A stretch of DNA of 64,000 bases from contig JBBDID010000009.1 of assembly GCA_040880585.1 (NCBI GenBank), forward strand, positions 1 to 64,000, written 5' to 3'. Every line of letters starts with the position of its first letter. Positions within the stretch are counted from its first letter, which is position 1. The DNA is from Paracrocinitomix sp040880585 (GTDB lineage: Bacteria; Bacteroidota; Bacteroidia; Flavobacteriales_D; Crocinitomicaceae). The notes beneath the pieces are model-generated. The model was given only the letters and a program-made list of their open reading frames with translations. It was not told the origin of the DNA and did no database searches. Made by a program: the position numbers and the translations under genes. Below, in pieces: positions 17,177 to 26,652 of the stretch.

Positions 17177-18316
17177 TTATCTGAATAATTCACGAGATAT
17201 TACCAATTTTTGAATTTCAGAGGTTCCTTCACCTATTGTACACAACTTAGCATCTCTATAAAACTTTTCAGCGGGGAAGTCTTTTGTATAGCCATATCCG
17301 CCAAAAATCTGTACTGCTTCGGTTGCAACTTCTACTGATATTTCAGAGGCATAATATTTTGCCATGGCAGATTCTTTCGTCATTTTCTCATGTCGATTTT
17401 TTAAATCTGCTGCCTGCAATAACAATAACTCAGCCGCATCTACCTTGGTAGCCATTTCTGCTAACTTAAAGGCAATTCCCTGAAAATGTGCAATCGGTTT
17501 ACCAAATTGTTCTCTTTCTTTTGAATACTTTATGGAAGCATTGAGTGCGCCTTTAGCAATTCCCAACGCCAAAGCGCCAATTGAAATTCTCCCTCCATCC
17601 AGTACTTTCATTGCTTGCACAAATCCTTCTCCCTCTTTACCTATCATTTGATCTTTGTGAACCCGGCAATTGTCAAAAATAAGTTCAGCCGTTTCAGAGG
17701 CTCTCATTCCTAATTTATTTTCTTTTTTCCCCGGACTAAATCCCGGAGTTCCTTTTTCAACGATAAAAGTTGACATGCCATGTGAATCTCCTTTTTCACC
17801 GGTTCGAACAATGACTACTGCCACATCACCTGAAATAGCGTGGGTGATGAAGTTTTTTGATCCGTTAATAATATAGTGATCTCCATCTTTAACCGCCGTA
17901 GTGGCCATTCCGCCTGCGTCAGAACCTGTCCCTGTTTCGGTCAGTCCCCAGGCTCCAATCCACTCTGCTGTGGCCAGTTTTGGTAAGTATTTTTGCTTTT
18001 GTTCTTCAGATCCATGATACAAAATATGCCCTGTACACAATGAATTATGGGCTGCCACGGACAGTCCAATTGAACCGCACACTTTTGCAATTTCACTAAT
18101 TACCGTAATGTATTCGTTGTAACCAAACCCGCTTCCTCCATACTGTTCCGGAACAAGCACTCCCATTAAGCCCAGTTCGCCTAATTTTTTAAATAAAGGA
18201 ACAGGGAATTCCTGACTTTCATCCCACTCCATAAAATACGGTCGAATTTCCTTTTCAGCAAAATCCCTTACCATTTGGGTTATCATTGTTTGATTTTCGT
18301 ATTCTAGAATTTCCAT
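17177..18316 (-). CDS. Acyl-CoA dehydrogenase
   Basis: This 379-residue FAD enzyme introduces the alpha,beta double bond into an acyl-CoA in fatty-acid or branched-chain amino-acid breakdown. The FAD/substrate motif WGLTETGTGSDAGG, the RGMRASETAELIF-like segment (LGMRASE) and the C-terminal IFGGYGYTKDFPAEKFYRDA are present. The catalytic glutamate is E363 in IGEGTSEIQ, the position used by short-chain and butyryl-type enzymes. Substrate length cannot be read with certainty. It stands alone between rpsU and apt. Confidence 0.93.
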   Translation of the reverse strand: MEILEYENQTMITQMVRDFAEKEIRPYFMEWDESQEFPVPLFKKLGELGLMGVLVPEQYGGSGFGYNEYITVISEIAKVCGSIGLSVAAHNSLCTGHILYHGSEEQKQKYLPKLATAEWIGAWGLTETGTGSDAGGMATTAVKDGDHYIINGSKNFITHAISGDVAVVIVRTGEKGDSHGMSTFIVEKGTPGFSPGKKENKLGMRASETAELIFDNCRVHKDQMIGKEGEGFVQAMKVLDGGRISIGALALGIAKGALNASIKYSKEREQFGKPIAHFQGIAFKLAEMATKVDAAELLLLQAADLKNRHEKMTKESAMAKYYASEISVEVATEAVQIFGGYGYTKDFPAEKFYRDAKLCTIGEGTSEIQKLVISRELFR

Positions 18317-18416
18317 TTTTTAATTGTTGTCAGTCAATGTTTTCTTCAAGAGAGCTGCCCGAAAAAAATATAAAATTTGCTTTGTTTTTGAGATTGACCA
18401 GTGTAAGTAGCATAAA

Positions 18417-18947
18417 TTAATAGGCCACTAAAGTACTAATATTTTTTGAGTAATTTGTTAAAAGATCCCGGCCGCCTAAAAAGGATAGTTCAATCAAAAA
18501 ATCAAAGCCCCCAACCTTTCCTCCTTGTTTCAATATCAACTCTGCGGCTGCAGATGCTGAGCCTCCGGTTGCCAGTAAATCGTCATGAATCAGAACCGTT
18601 TGTCCTGCTTCAATAGCATCCGTATGCATTTCTATTTCAGCGGTTCCATATTCCAGATCATACTTATGAGTAACGGTATGAAAGGGTAGTTTTCCTTTTT
18701 TTCTAATCAATACAAAAGGAATATTTAATTCCATAGCGATTGCCGCACCAAACAAAAATCCGCGGCTTTCAATTCCTGCAATGACATCCACCCCTTTACC
18801 CCGAATTTTTGCTGCAGAATCATCAACAATTTTCCTGCACATATCCGGATGTTGAAAAATGGGAGTAATGTCTTTAAAGAGGATTCCTTCTTTTGGAAAA
18901 TCGGGAATATCCCGAATGACCTTTTTAACTTGCTGATCTAAGTTCAT
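18417..18947 (-). CDS. apt: Adenine phosphoribosyltransferase
   Basis: This 176-residue purine salvage enzyme makes AMP from adenine and PRPP. The PRPP-binding motif VLIHDDLLATGGS (about 118-130) is complete, and the family N-terminus IRDIPDFPKEGILFKDITP is present. It starts 8 bp after the helix-hairpin-helix protein gene, so the two are probably cotranscribed. Confidence 0.96.
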   Translation of the reverse strand: MNLDQQVKKVIRDIPDFPKEGILFKDITPIFQHPDMCRKIVDDSAAKIRGKGVDVIAGIESRGFLFGAAIAMELNIPFVLIRKKGKLPFHTVTHKYDLEYGTAEIEMHTDAIEAGQTVLIHDDLLATGGSASAAAELILKQGGKVGGFDFLIELSFLGGRDLLTNYSKNISTLVAY

Positions 18948-18955
18948 GGATTCAA

Positions 18956-19804
18956 TTATTTAAAATCAATGTAGGGTATAATCTTTTCTTTTTCCTCTTC
19001 AGAAATCAATTTTTTAGTTCTTAAAAACTCAAGATCTTGTAGTGCCTGTTTTTCTCTTTGCTGAAGTATTTCTGTTACTACTGCCCAACCTCTAAGGTAA
19101 GGGTGTTTTTTAATCTGCTCTTTTGAGGCTGTGTTAATCGGGATTTTTTTTATGGACGACACATCAATAGAAGTGTTTTCATTCAAGGCATTCAAGGCTT
19201 CTTCAGATAAGCCATAAACTTCTGAGTATTGTGCTTTACTGAAAAATCCTCCCAAACTGTTTCGATAATCTACGATTCGTTTTGCATAAGTATCTCCAAT
19301 CCATTTTAACTGCTTTAACTCTTCTGCACTTGCCGAATTAATTGCTACAGAAACTTGAGTCGCTACTGTATCCATTTCTTCTGTATCAAATTGCATTAAA
19401 GGGGAGAGTTCTTTACATTTTTTATCTGAAACCACGTACAAGTGACAGACATCTTCAGCTGAAGTAAATGGCCCGTATTTTTCGCGATAATTTACTATAG
19501 AGGCTGCTTGTTTTTGTGAAAATCCCAGTGATTCCCATTCTTCAAGGTTAATTTTATTGGGATAGAAAGGAGAAAGCCGGACATTATTGTCTTGCTTTGT
19601 TTCTACATCCTTTTGATTATTTTTGGTAAGGGAAAAATCATTATTTCCGGGATTCAGTGGTATGCTATCAATATTTACGGCAGTGGGTTCGCCTAGACCT
19701 CTGTGTTGGTTGACATTTAATAATACAACCAAAAACAGAATCACTGTTGAAACTACAGCTATTCCAATTTTATCTTTACGTGTCAACTGGAAATAGCGAT
19801 TCAT
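18956..19804 (-). CDS. Membrane-anchored helix-hairpin-helix protein
   Basis: This 282-residue protein has one N-terminal membrane anchor (about 13-31), a low-complexity linker to about residue 75, and three consecutive ComEA-like helix-hairpin-helix segments. They start at the KINLEEWESLGFSQKQAASI, INSASAEELKQLKWIGD and INTASKEQIKKHPYLRG stretches. The repeats often bind DNA without sequence specificity, and ComEA uses them to bind incoming DNA in the periplasm. The topology here, anchor first and domain outside, fits a periplasmic role, but competence function is not shown. It lies between the symporter and apt genes in the same direction. Confidence 0.75.
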   Translation of the reverse strand: MNRYFQLTRKDKIGIAVVSTVILFLVVLLNVNQHRGLGEPTAVNIDSIPLNPGNNDFSLTKNNQKDVETKQDNNVRLSPFYPNKINLEEWESLGFSQKQAASIVNYREKYGPFTSAEDVCHLYVVSDKKCKELSPLMQFDTEEMDTVATQVSVAINSASAEELKQLKWIGDTYAKRIVDYRNSLGGFFSKAQYSEVYGLSEEALNALNENTSIDVSSIKKIPINTASKEQIKKHPYLRGWAVVTEILQQREKQALQDLEFLRTKKLISEEEKEKIIPYIDFK

Positions 19805-19814
19805 TCCATCTTCA

Positions 19815-21782
19815 TTACTTAATATCCTTAATTCTTGTCATAAACTTCTTGAGTTCATCCCGTACGACAGGCGCCAAGAAGAAAAGACCAATCATATTGG
19901 GTACTAGCATGGCAAAAATCATAGCATCCGAAAAGTTGATCACTGAATCTAGCTGTGAAGCTGCTCCAACAATAACAAACAGACAAAATAAGGTTTTGTA
20001 AGCATATTCCACTTTTTTGCTTCTTCCAAATAAATATGTCCATGCCTGATAACCGTAATAGGACCATGAGATCATAGACGAAAAGGCAAAAAGAACAACA
20101 GCTATAGTTAAAACAAGTGGGAAAAAGCTGATCACAGATCCAAAAGCGGCGGCTGTTACCTCCACTCCTTGTGTTACCTTTTGTCCATAAACCAGTATAT
20201 CTCCATTTCCGTTTGTAATGATCAATACCAAAGCGGTCATGGTACACACTAAAACAGTATCAATAAACGGTTCTAAAAGAGCTACCAAGCCTTCGCTGGC
20301 GGGATATCTTGTTTTTACGGCACTGTGCGCAATAGAAGCCGAACCAATTCCTGCTTCGTTTGAAAATGCTGCCCGTTGAAACCCTTGAATTAATACTCCC
20401 AGTAAACCACCTGCAATACCGAATCCGGTGAAAGCTCCGTGGTAAATTTGTGAGAATGCCCATGGAATTTCTCTGAAATGCATGCCCAAAATAATCAAGG
20501 CTGCCAATACATATATCACCACCATAAAAGGGACAATTTTGTCGGTTACTTTGGCAATTTTCTTAATCCCTCCTATGATCACAATTCCAACTAAAATTGC
20601 CATGATCACCCCAAAGATCCATCCACCGCCAGTAAGTGGAGAAACAATTGCGCCGGCCATAAATTCATCTTTACTCACCTTCATCAACTCTTCTCCTCTC
20701 TTAAGTGTGACGATATCACCTTCAACAGTTTCAACCATTGATGTAATCGTTTTGGGACTGGAAATGATGATTTCTTCCCCATTGGTAGCTGTAAAATCAG
20801 TGCCATCATGAATAGTTTCTCCTGTATTTACAATTACAGTAGAATCGGCCATTAAATCACTTTTTAACACAACGAATGTTTCGCCGCCCTGCTGATAGGA
20901 AATAGAATCTCCTTTAGCTTCACCCAAAACAGCCGGTGTCCCTTCATAATACGAGTACCGCACTTGTTCTCCCACAATTTCATTAATGTCTTCGTATTCC
21001 TCTACATCTGTTTGTCCATAAGACTCTATCATGGCAAAGGCCTGGTTGGACTGGAACATGTTTCCTCCTCCAAAAGAACCTCCGATACACATTATAGCAA
21101 ATACAACTGCCAGGAATTGCCCTAAGCGCGCCATTTTTTTATCTCTCAAACCCTTTTTCAAATAATACATGGGTCCTCCGAAAACTTTTCCGGTTTCATC
21201 AATTTCCCGATATTTAACCCCCAGTGTACATTCGGTGAATTTTGATGCCATCCCGATAAAACCTGCGATAATCATCCAAAAAGTAGCCCCCGGTCCACCA
21301 ACAGATAAAGCCACGGCTACCCCTGCAATATTTCCCAGACCAACAGTGGCAGAGAGTGCAGCAGTAAGGGCTTGAAAATGGGTTACTTCTCCATGATGTT
21401 CCCCTTCAGGTTGTTCTACGCGAATGGTTTGAATTACATCCCCATCTACTGTATGTACATTTTCTTTTGCCGCTTCTACATGATCGGTTCCGGTTTCTAT
21501 CTCATCATATTTTCCCCGAACGATATTTATCGCCGTTCTAAAACCGCGAATATTGATGAGTTTAAAATAAAAAGTAAAGAATAAGGCGGCAAATATCAAC
21601 ACAATTAGCACCCAGGGAACTCCTACATCTTTTGTGACAGGAATGGGGGCAAAAATCAGCTCTACAAACCAACTTGTATATTGCCCAAAGAGATGATCGA
21701 TCTTTTTATCGACACTCATTTTTTCTGCTGCAAAATTAATAAAGGGAATAATTGTAAACAGTACTGCGACAATTTTCTTCAT
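19815..21782 (-). CDS. Sodium:alanine/glycine symporter (AGCS family) with large insertion
   Basis: This multi-spanning carrier takes up small amino acids with Na+. The family signature ALTAALSATVGLGNIAGVA (about 140-158) and the GPMYYLKKGL, GGSFGGGNMFQSNQAF and FSNEAGIGSASIAHS motifs are intact. It is 655 residues, whereas AGCS carriers usually have about 450-550. The excess is mostly one hydrophilic acidic insertion (about 256-383) between GNMFQSNQAFAMIES and the next membrane segment, plus an extended linker (about 91-130) ahead of the signature. The start carries a signal-like hydrophobic segment. It begins 10 bp upstream of the helix-hairpin-helix gene. Confidence 0.9.
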   Translation of the reverse strand: MKKIVAVLFTIIPFINFAAEKMSVDKKIDHLFGQYTSWFVELIFAPIPVTKDVGVPWVLIVLIFAALFFTFYFKLINIRGFRTAINIVRGKYDEIETGTDHVEAAKENVHTVDGDVIQTIRVEQPEGEHHGEVTHFQALTAALSATVGLGNIAGVAVALSVGGPGATFWMIIAGFIGMASKFTECTLGVKYREIDETGKVFGGPMYYLKKGLRDKKMARLGQFLAVVFAIMCIGGSFGGGNMFQSNQAFAMIESYGQTDVEEYEDINEIVGEQVRYSYYEGTPAVLGEAKGDSISYQQGGETFVVLKSDLMADSTVIVNTGETIHDGTDFTATNGEEIIISSPKTITSMVETVEGDIVTLKRGEELMKVSKDEFMAGAIVSPLTGGGWIFGVIMAILVGIVIIGGIKKIAKVTDKIVPFMVVIYVLAALIILGMHFREIPWAFSQIYHGAFTGFGIAGGLLGVLIQGFQRAAFSNEAGIGSASIAHSAVKTRYPASEGLVALLEPFIDTVLVCTMTALVLIITNGNGDILVYGQKVTQGVEVTAAAFGSVISFFPLVLTIAVVLFAFSSMISWSYYGYQAWTYLFGRSKKVEYAYKTLFCLFVIVGAASQLDSVINFSDAMIFAMLVPNMIGLFFLAPVVRDELKKFMTRIKDIK

Positions 21783-21846
21783 TTGCTACTTTTTATAGGT
21801 TTTTACGGCAATGAAGGACAAATATAAAAAAATTAATGGGAGGCTC

Positions 21847-22734
21847 TTAATTCTTGAGTTTTTCTAAACTTTCTTCAAACTTCAACGGTGCATACCCCAA
21901 TATTTTTTGCGCTTTTGAAATATCAAATCCCGTTTTTGGAGGGCGCTTAGCTTTCTGATTCAGGGATATAGAAGAAATAGGTTGAACGAGAGCGCTATCA
22001 TAGCCGTAAAAATCTGCAATTCTTTTCACGCATTCATAAATAGAAAAAGTTTCAGGTCCGGAAATATGAAAAACCCCTTTTGCTCTAATTTCACAAGCTC
22101 TAATGCATGCCCAGGCCAGATCATCTGCCCAGGTAGGTGCGCGAAATTGGTCGTTTACAATGGTCAGTTCTTTTCCAGATCGCAAAGCCTCTTTTGCCCA
22201 TAGAACAATATTGGATCGGCTAAGATTATTCCCTTCTCCAAATACAATGATAGTTCTTAAAATGGCCCAATTTGTATACGATCCATTCATCAGGATATCT
22301 TCTGAATCTCTTTTAGAAGTGGCATAAATACTCAAAGGGTTACGCTCCTCTTCTTCTGTATACAAGCCTTTGTTGCCATCAAAAACAAAATCAGTAGAAA
22401 GGTGCGTCAAGAACAATTGGTGTTTTTCTGATGCTTTGTATAAGTTCTCCACTGCACCCACATTTATCAAACGACATTTTTCTTCCTCTTCTTCGCAGGC
22501 ATCTACATTGGTCATGGCCGCTGTATTTATAATGGCGTCCGGTTTTTCTTTCAGAATAATGGCTTCAATTTCATCTTCAGAAGTAATATCTAAAGGAGCG
22601 TATAAATGAGCCGGGCAATCGGGGTTTCTGTTTTCTCCTAAAGAAGTTGCAATAAAGGATTTGTTCTTCCGCAAGAGTTGCGCGACAATTTTTTGTCCTA
22701 ATAATCCGTTAGACCCGGTAATTAATAGCCGCAT
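21847..22734 (-). CDS. RmlD-like NAD(P)-dependent sugar-nucleotide reductase
   Basis: This 295-residue short-chain dehydrogenase/reductase of the extended type resembles dTDP-4-dehydrorhamnose reductase. The nucleotide-binding GSNGLLGQ lies at residues 7-14, STDFVFDG at 113-120, and the catalytic Y137xxxK141 is in IYATSK. No other rhamnose-pathway genes (rmlA, rmlB, rmlC) are nearby, so dTDP-rhamnose synthesis is not established. Its ATG overlaps the PspC gene stop, making it the third gene of an overlapping DUF2851-PspC-reductase operon. Confidence 0.8.
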   Translation of the reverse strand: MRLLITGSNGLLGQKIVAQLLRKNKSFIATSLGENRNPDCPAHLYAPLDITSEDEIEAIILKEKPDAIINTAAMTNVDACEEEEEKCRLINVGAVENLYKASEKHQLFLTHLSTDFVFDGNKGLYTEEEERNPLSIYATSKRDSEDILMNGSYTNWAILRTIIVFGEGNNLSRSNIVLWAKEALRSGKELTIVNDQFRAPTWADDLAWACIRACEIRAKGVFHISGPETFSIYECVKRIADFYGYDSALVQPISSISLNQKAKRPPKTGFDISKAQKILGYAPLKFEESLEKLKN

Positions 22735-22967
22735 TAGAGTTCCCAGATGGTTTTACGCTTTCGCTGAAATTTAAAAATATGTTTGTGTTCCAATACCCAG
22801 GCCATCATTAAATAAATGAGAACGGGAGAACCTAACCCTATGAACGAAAAATAAATAAAAAACAAGCGAACCCTTGATACGTCTACACGCATTTTACGAG
22901 CCAGCCAGGTGCTTACTCCAAAAGATCTCAATTCAAAAAACAGCGCTATTTTTTGTGTTAAACTCAT
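22734..22967 (-). CDS. PspC domain protein
   Basis: A 77-residue membrane protein of the PspC type: a short N-terminal segment (FFELRSFGVSTWLARKMRVDVSRVRLFF) followed by a hydrophobic stretch (about 36-60) and a basic tail. PspC proteins are linked to envelope-stress responses in other bacteria. No other psp genes are nearby. It overlaps both neighbours (ATGA with DUF2851, one base with the reductase). Confidence 0.8.
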   Translation of the reverse strand: MSLTQKIALFFELRSFGVSTWLARKMRVDVSRVRLFFIYFSFIGLGSPVLIYLMMAWVLEHKHIFKFQRKRKTIWEL

Positions 22968-24223
22968 TTATTCATTATTTCCTGACCTATGGCGCAACTT
23001 AAGCATTTTTTCTTGTCACAATATTCGTTTTTCAACTCAATAAGTGCTTGCGAATCTGCTGCATTTTTTGCCAAAACTCCTATTTTGACCCACTGTTGAA
23101 CGATCTTATTTTGCTCAACTTTTAATTCTTTCAACAAATTTACAGCTTTTTTATACAACTCACCATCATCTTTCAATTTTCCCAGTGCCACAGCAAACGG
23201 AACAATTGCGTTAATGATGATGTGATTTTTCACCGTTTTGGTCAATGCCGTGTTTTTTAACTTCGTTGTTTTACCAAAGTGATAATGACGATTCCAAAAA
23301 GGATCCGGTTCTATTTCCAGAAAGCGGTGTGTATTTTCTATCGCCCCCTCATTCAGATGAGTAAGAAAGTTTGTGTTGGATAAAAGGCCGGCTAACTGCG
23401 CAATGCGGTGAGTTGGATGAGCAGACGGACGAAAGGTGGAAAATTTCCAGATAGTAGCCGGCAGGGGTTGTAGTCCAAATACTTTCTTTTGGTAATCAAA
23501 CTCATTTTGAAGGCTTTGTATGTAAGGGTCACTACTTTTCTGTTGTGTTAGCAAACCTGACAATCCGTGTAGCAATGCTTGAATTTTAAATTCCTGATAA
23601 TCCAGTTTTGCTAAAATCGTTCTTTCTATTTTTTCAGACAATGCGGTAAATCCTTCCCGGTTTACTTTTCCTCCAAGTGATGTGGTAATGAGATGTAGTA
23701 AGACTTTTAGTTGATCTCCGTTATGCAATTCAAGCAGCGAAAGCACTTCGTTTGATTTTCTTTGCAAGCGCCTGCTTAAAGCAACTGTCATTTGATCTGT
23801 AATTTTTTGAGAAAGAACAGTAGAGCCCTCACAAGGGATCCGTTTGTTAGCATCTATGAGTTTTTTGTATTTTTTATACTGCTTTTCATCTATCAATCCT
23901 TTCAATTCTACTACCGGTAATTGATATTCCCCGGCCATAATTTCACGATCATGATTCCAAACAAAGTGGGCAATTACATTGTTATATGCCTTGTCATTTT
24001 GATGACCATGCTTGATCCAATCAGAAGAATTTATATGAAACTCTATATGTCCTGCCCATTTGGTTTCATTTATTTTGATGGTGGCCATTAAAAAATCGGG
24101 GCCGGAGTTGCCGTTCAAATGTCCAAAATTTTCTACCCAAAGCAAATCTCCCTCTGTGGTATAAAACCGTTGCCCTAATTTACGGCTCTCAAACATATAA
24201 TGTAAAAAGGCTTCTGTCATCAA
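22964..24223 (-). CDS. DUF2851 family protein, possible PD-(D/E)xK-like nuclease fold
   Basis: This 419-residue protein belongs to DUF2851, a family largely confined to Bacteroidota. Near the N-terminus GNSGPDF (P42-D43) is followed by GHIEFHINSSDW (E61-x-H63) and HGHQNDKAY, an arrangement like the PD...ExK core of restriction-type nucleases with H in place of K. Cysteines C131 (IPCEG), C402, C407 and C410 (YCDKKKCLSC) could bind a metal or an iron-sulfur cluster. Nuclease activity is an inference from these residues only. It is the first gene of a three-gene overlapping operon. Confidence 0.75.
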   Translation of the reverse strand: MMTEAFLHYMFESRKLGQRFYTTEGDLLWVENFGHLNGNSGPDFLMATIKINETKWAGHIEFHINSSDWIKHGHQNDKAYNNVIAHFVWNHDREIMAGEYQLPVVELKGLIDEKQYKKYKKLIDANKRIPCEGSTVLSQKITDQMTVALSRRLQRKSNEVLSLLELHNGDQLKVLLHLITTSLGGKVNREGFTALSEKIERTILAKLDYQEFKIQALLHGLSGLLTQQKSSDPYIQSLQNEFDYQKKVFGLQPLPATIWKFSTFRPSAHPTHRIAQLAGLLSNTNFLTHLNEGAIENTHRFLEIEPDPFWNRHYHFGKTTKLKNTALTKTVKNHIIINAIVPFAVALGKLKDDGELYKKAVNLLKELKVEQNKIVQQWVKIGVLAKNAADSQALIELKNEYCDKKKCLSCAIGQEIMNK

Positions 24224-24266
24224 TGTAAAGAAATAAAAAAGTCTGGATTTTCATTCAACATTTGGC

Positions 24267-24274
24267 TAACTTTG
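24267..24274 (+). promoter_or_regulatory. Possible -7 element for the TonB receptor operon
   Basis: TAACTTTG matches the TAnnTTTG element 48 bp before the chosen start of the receptor gene. No good TTTG lies 17-20 nt upstream (CTGG is the closest), so this is a partial match only. Confidence 0.35.
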
Positions 24275-24321
24275 TTTCGCTTTTGAACAAGCTAATCTTG
24301 TGCAAGCTATTACCTTTTGAA

Positions 24322-26649
24322 ATGAGATACCTCAATTTACTGGCTTTTATATTTTTTTTGAGCACTATCACTTATGGTCAGGATTCCTATACCATATCGG
24401 GGTATGTTAAAGATGAAGAATCGGGTGAAGAGTTGATTGGGGCTACGATTCGCACTCAGGTAGAAGGTGAGACGGTTGGATCTGTTACGAACAGTTATGG
24501 TTTTTACTCGCTGACCTTACCTAAAGGAAAGTATACTATTCAATATTCTTATGTGGGATTTTTGGATACAAGTAAAGTGGTAACACTTGAGCAGAACCAA
24601 CAAATTGATATGGAGCTTTCAACATCACGCAACTTGCAAACCATTGTTGTCAAAGGTGAAAAGTCAAATGCCAACATCACCAATACCGATATGAGTATCA
24701 ATAAACTGAACATTTCCCAAATCAAGAAGATGCCTGCTTTGATGGGTGAGGTAGATATTATCAAGGCGATTCAGTTGTTACCGGGGGTAGCCACTGTGGG
24801 TGAGGGCGGGTCAGGATTTTATGTGCGCGGGGGTGCGGTGGATCAAAATCTGATATTGCTGGATGATGCCAATGTATACAATGCTTCTCATTTGCTCGGT
24901 TTTTTCTCTGTTTTCAATCCTGATATTGTTAAAGAAGTGCGTTTATATAAAGGGGGGATTCCGGCTGAATTTGGTGGTCGTTTATCTTCTGTTCTCGATA
25001 TCCGCATGCGGGATGGTAATATGAAGAAGTTTGAAATGGCCGGGGGGCTAGGTACCATTTCCAGTAGAATTGCGATTGGTGGGCCGATTGTAAAAAACAA
25101 AGGTGCTGTTGTCGTATCCGGGCGGCGCACCTATGCAGATGTTTTTTTAAAGTTGGCTCCGAATGAAGATCTCCGAAACAACAAACTCTATTTTTACGAC
25201 CTTAATCTGAAAGCCAATTATAAGTTAAATGATAAAAACCGGGTCTTTTTATCCGGATATTTGGGTAGAGACGTATTTGGGGTTGAAGATCTTTTTAGAA
25301 TTGACTGGGGAAACACTGCCCTGGCAGCTCGCTGGAATCACGTTTTTTCTGACAAACTTTTTCTGAATACCACGGCCACATTCAGTAATTACGATTATTT
25401 TTTAGGAGAACCGGAAGGTTTAGATGCCTACGAGTGGACTTCTAACCTTAAGGATTATTACCTCAAAACCGATTTTAGTTATTATCTCCATCCTGATCAT
25501 ACATTAAAATTTGGTGGATTGGCATCCTTTCATCAGATTGATCCGGGACAGGCGAAAGGCGTTGGTGAATCTATTTTGGATGAGTTTGTTGTGCCTAAAA
25601 CAAATGCTCTTGAATATGCCGCTTACCTATCACATAAAATAAAAATTGGCAAACGATTTTCTGCCTTATATGGTTTGCGGTTCTCTGTGTTTCAAAATAT
25701 AGGAGCAACAACTTATTATACATTTGATGATGATTATGCCCTGCAAGACACTTTTGAAGTGGCAAGTGGAGAGATTTACAATACTTATGCAGGTCTTGAA
25801 CCACGAATCGCTCTTACTTATATTCTTAATGAAAATGCCTCAATCAAGGGTTCTTATAACCGCACGCGGCAATATGTTCAACTGGCATCCAACTCCACCG
25901 CATCTTCTCCTTTGGATATTTGGTTTCCCTCCAGCCCAAATGTAAAGCCTCAAATTGCCGATCAGGTAGCGGTTGGGTACTTTCAGAATTTTGCCAACGA
26001 TACCTATAATGCTTCTGTAGAAGTTTATTACAAAAACATGCAAAATGCCATTGATTTTAAAGATCATGCTACGCTGGTGCTCAATCCTTATTTAGAAGGG
26101 GAGCTTCGTTATGGACGTGCTTTTGCTTATGGATCAGAGTTTTTAGTAAAAAAAGAAAAAGGCCATTTTACCGGATGGGCAAGCTATACTTTGTCGCGTT
26201 CTCAACGGAAGATTGACGGTATCAATAATAATGAGCTCTATTTTTCTAAGTACGACAAGACGCATGATTTTTCTTTGGTGTTGGCGTATGATTTGAAAAA
26301 CAGCTGGACTTTCTCTACTAATTTTGTTTACAGTACCGGTGCAGCAGTTACTATGCCTATCGGGAAAATGGAATATATGGGGATGACTGTTCCGATTTAT
26401 TCAGAACGAAACGGCAAGCGCATGCCTGATTATCACCGTTTAGATCTTGCTGTCACGTATCGCCCCTTAAAAAATGAAAAAAAACGGTGGAAAAGTGAAT
26501 GGGTTTTATCGGTATATAATGTCTATAACCGCGCCAATCCGTATAGTATTACTTTTAAAGCAGATCAAGACGACCCAACAACGACCAAAGCTGAGATGCT
26601 GTATTTGTTTGGGATTGTTCCTGCCATCACGTATAATTTTAATTTTTAG
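24322..26649 (+). CDS. TonB-dependent outer-membrane receptor
   Basis: From the ATG at 24322 this is a 775-residue receptor with a signal peptide (MRYLNLLAFIFFLSTITYGQ). A carboxypeptidase-regulatory-like domain follows (about 22-98), then a plug domain with GSGFYVRGGAVDQNLILLDD (about 163-182), then a 22-strand-type beta-barrel to the C-terminal aromatic residue. The frame is open further up to a TTG at 24262, but that start would put 20 residues before the signal peptide. It imports a nutrient with energy from TonB, and the substrate is unknown. The DUF4249 lipoprotein 3 bp downstream is its usual partner in Bacteroidota. Confidence 0.92.
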   Translation: MRYLNLLAFIFFLSTITYGQDSYTISGYVKDEESGEELIGATIRTQVEGETVGSVTNSYGFYSLTLPKGKYTIQYSYVGFLDTSKVVTLEQNQQIDMELSTSRNLQTIVVKGEKSNANITNTDMSINKLNISQIKKMPALMGEVDIIKAIQLLPGVATVGEGGSGFYVRGGAVDQNLILLDDANVYNASHLLGFFSVFNPDIVKEVRLYKGGIPAEFGGRLSSVLDIRMRDGNMKKFEMAGGLGTISSRIAIGGPIVKNKGAVVVSGRRTYADVFLKLAPNEDLRNNKLYFYDLNLKANYKLNDKNRVFLSGYLGRDVFGVEDLFRIDWGNTALAARWNHVFSDKLFLNTTATFSNYDYFLGEPEGLDAYEWTSNLKDYYLKTDFSYYLHPDHTLKFGGLASFHQIDPGQAKGVGESILDEFVVPKTNALEYAAYLSHKIKIGKRFSALYGLRFSVFQNIGATTYYTFDDDYALQDTFEVASGEIYNTYAGLEPRIALTYILNENASIKGSYNRTRQYVQLASNSTASSPLDIWFPSSPNVKPQIADQVAVGYFQNFANDTYNASVEVYYKNMQNAIDFKDHATLVLNPYLEGELRYGRAFAYGSEFLVKKEKGHFTGWASYTLSRSQRKIDGINNNELYFSKYDKTHDFSLVLAYDLKNSWTFSTNFVYSTGAAVTMPIGKMEYMGMTVPIYSERNGKRMPDYHRLDLAVTYRPLKNEKKRWKSEWVLSVYNVYNRANPYSITFKADQDDPTTTKAEMLYLFGIVPAITYNFNF

Positions 26650-26652
26650 ACT

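Noticed and set aside
24262..24321. Upstream TTG start of the TonB receptor
   Set aside because: It would place 20 residues ahead of a clear signal peptide; the ATG at 24322 starts exactly at that signal.
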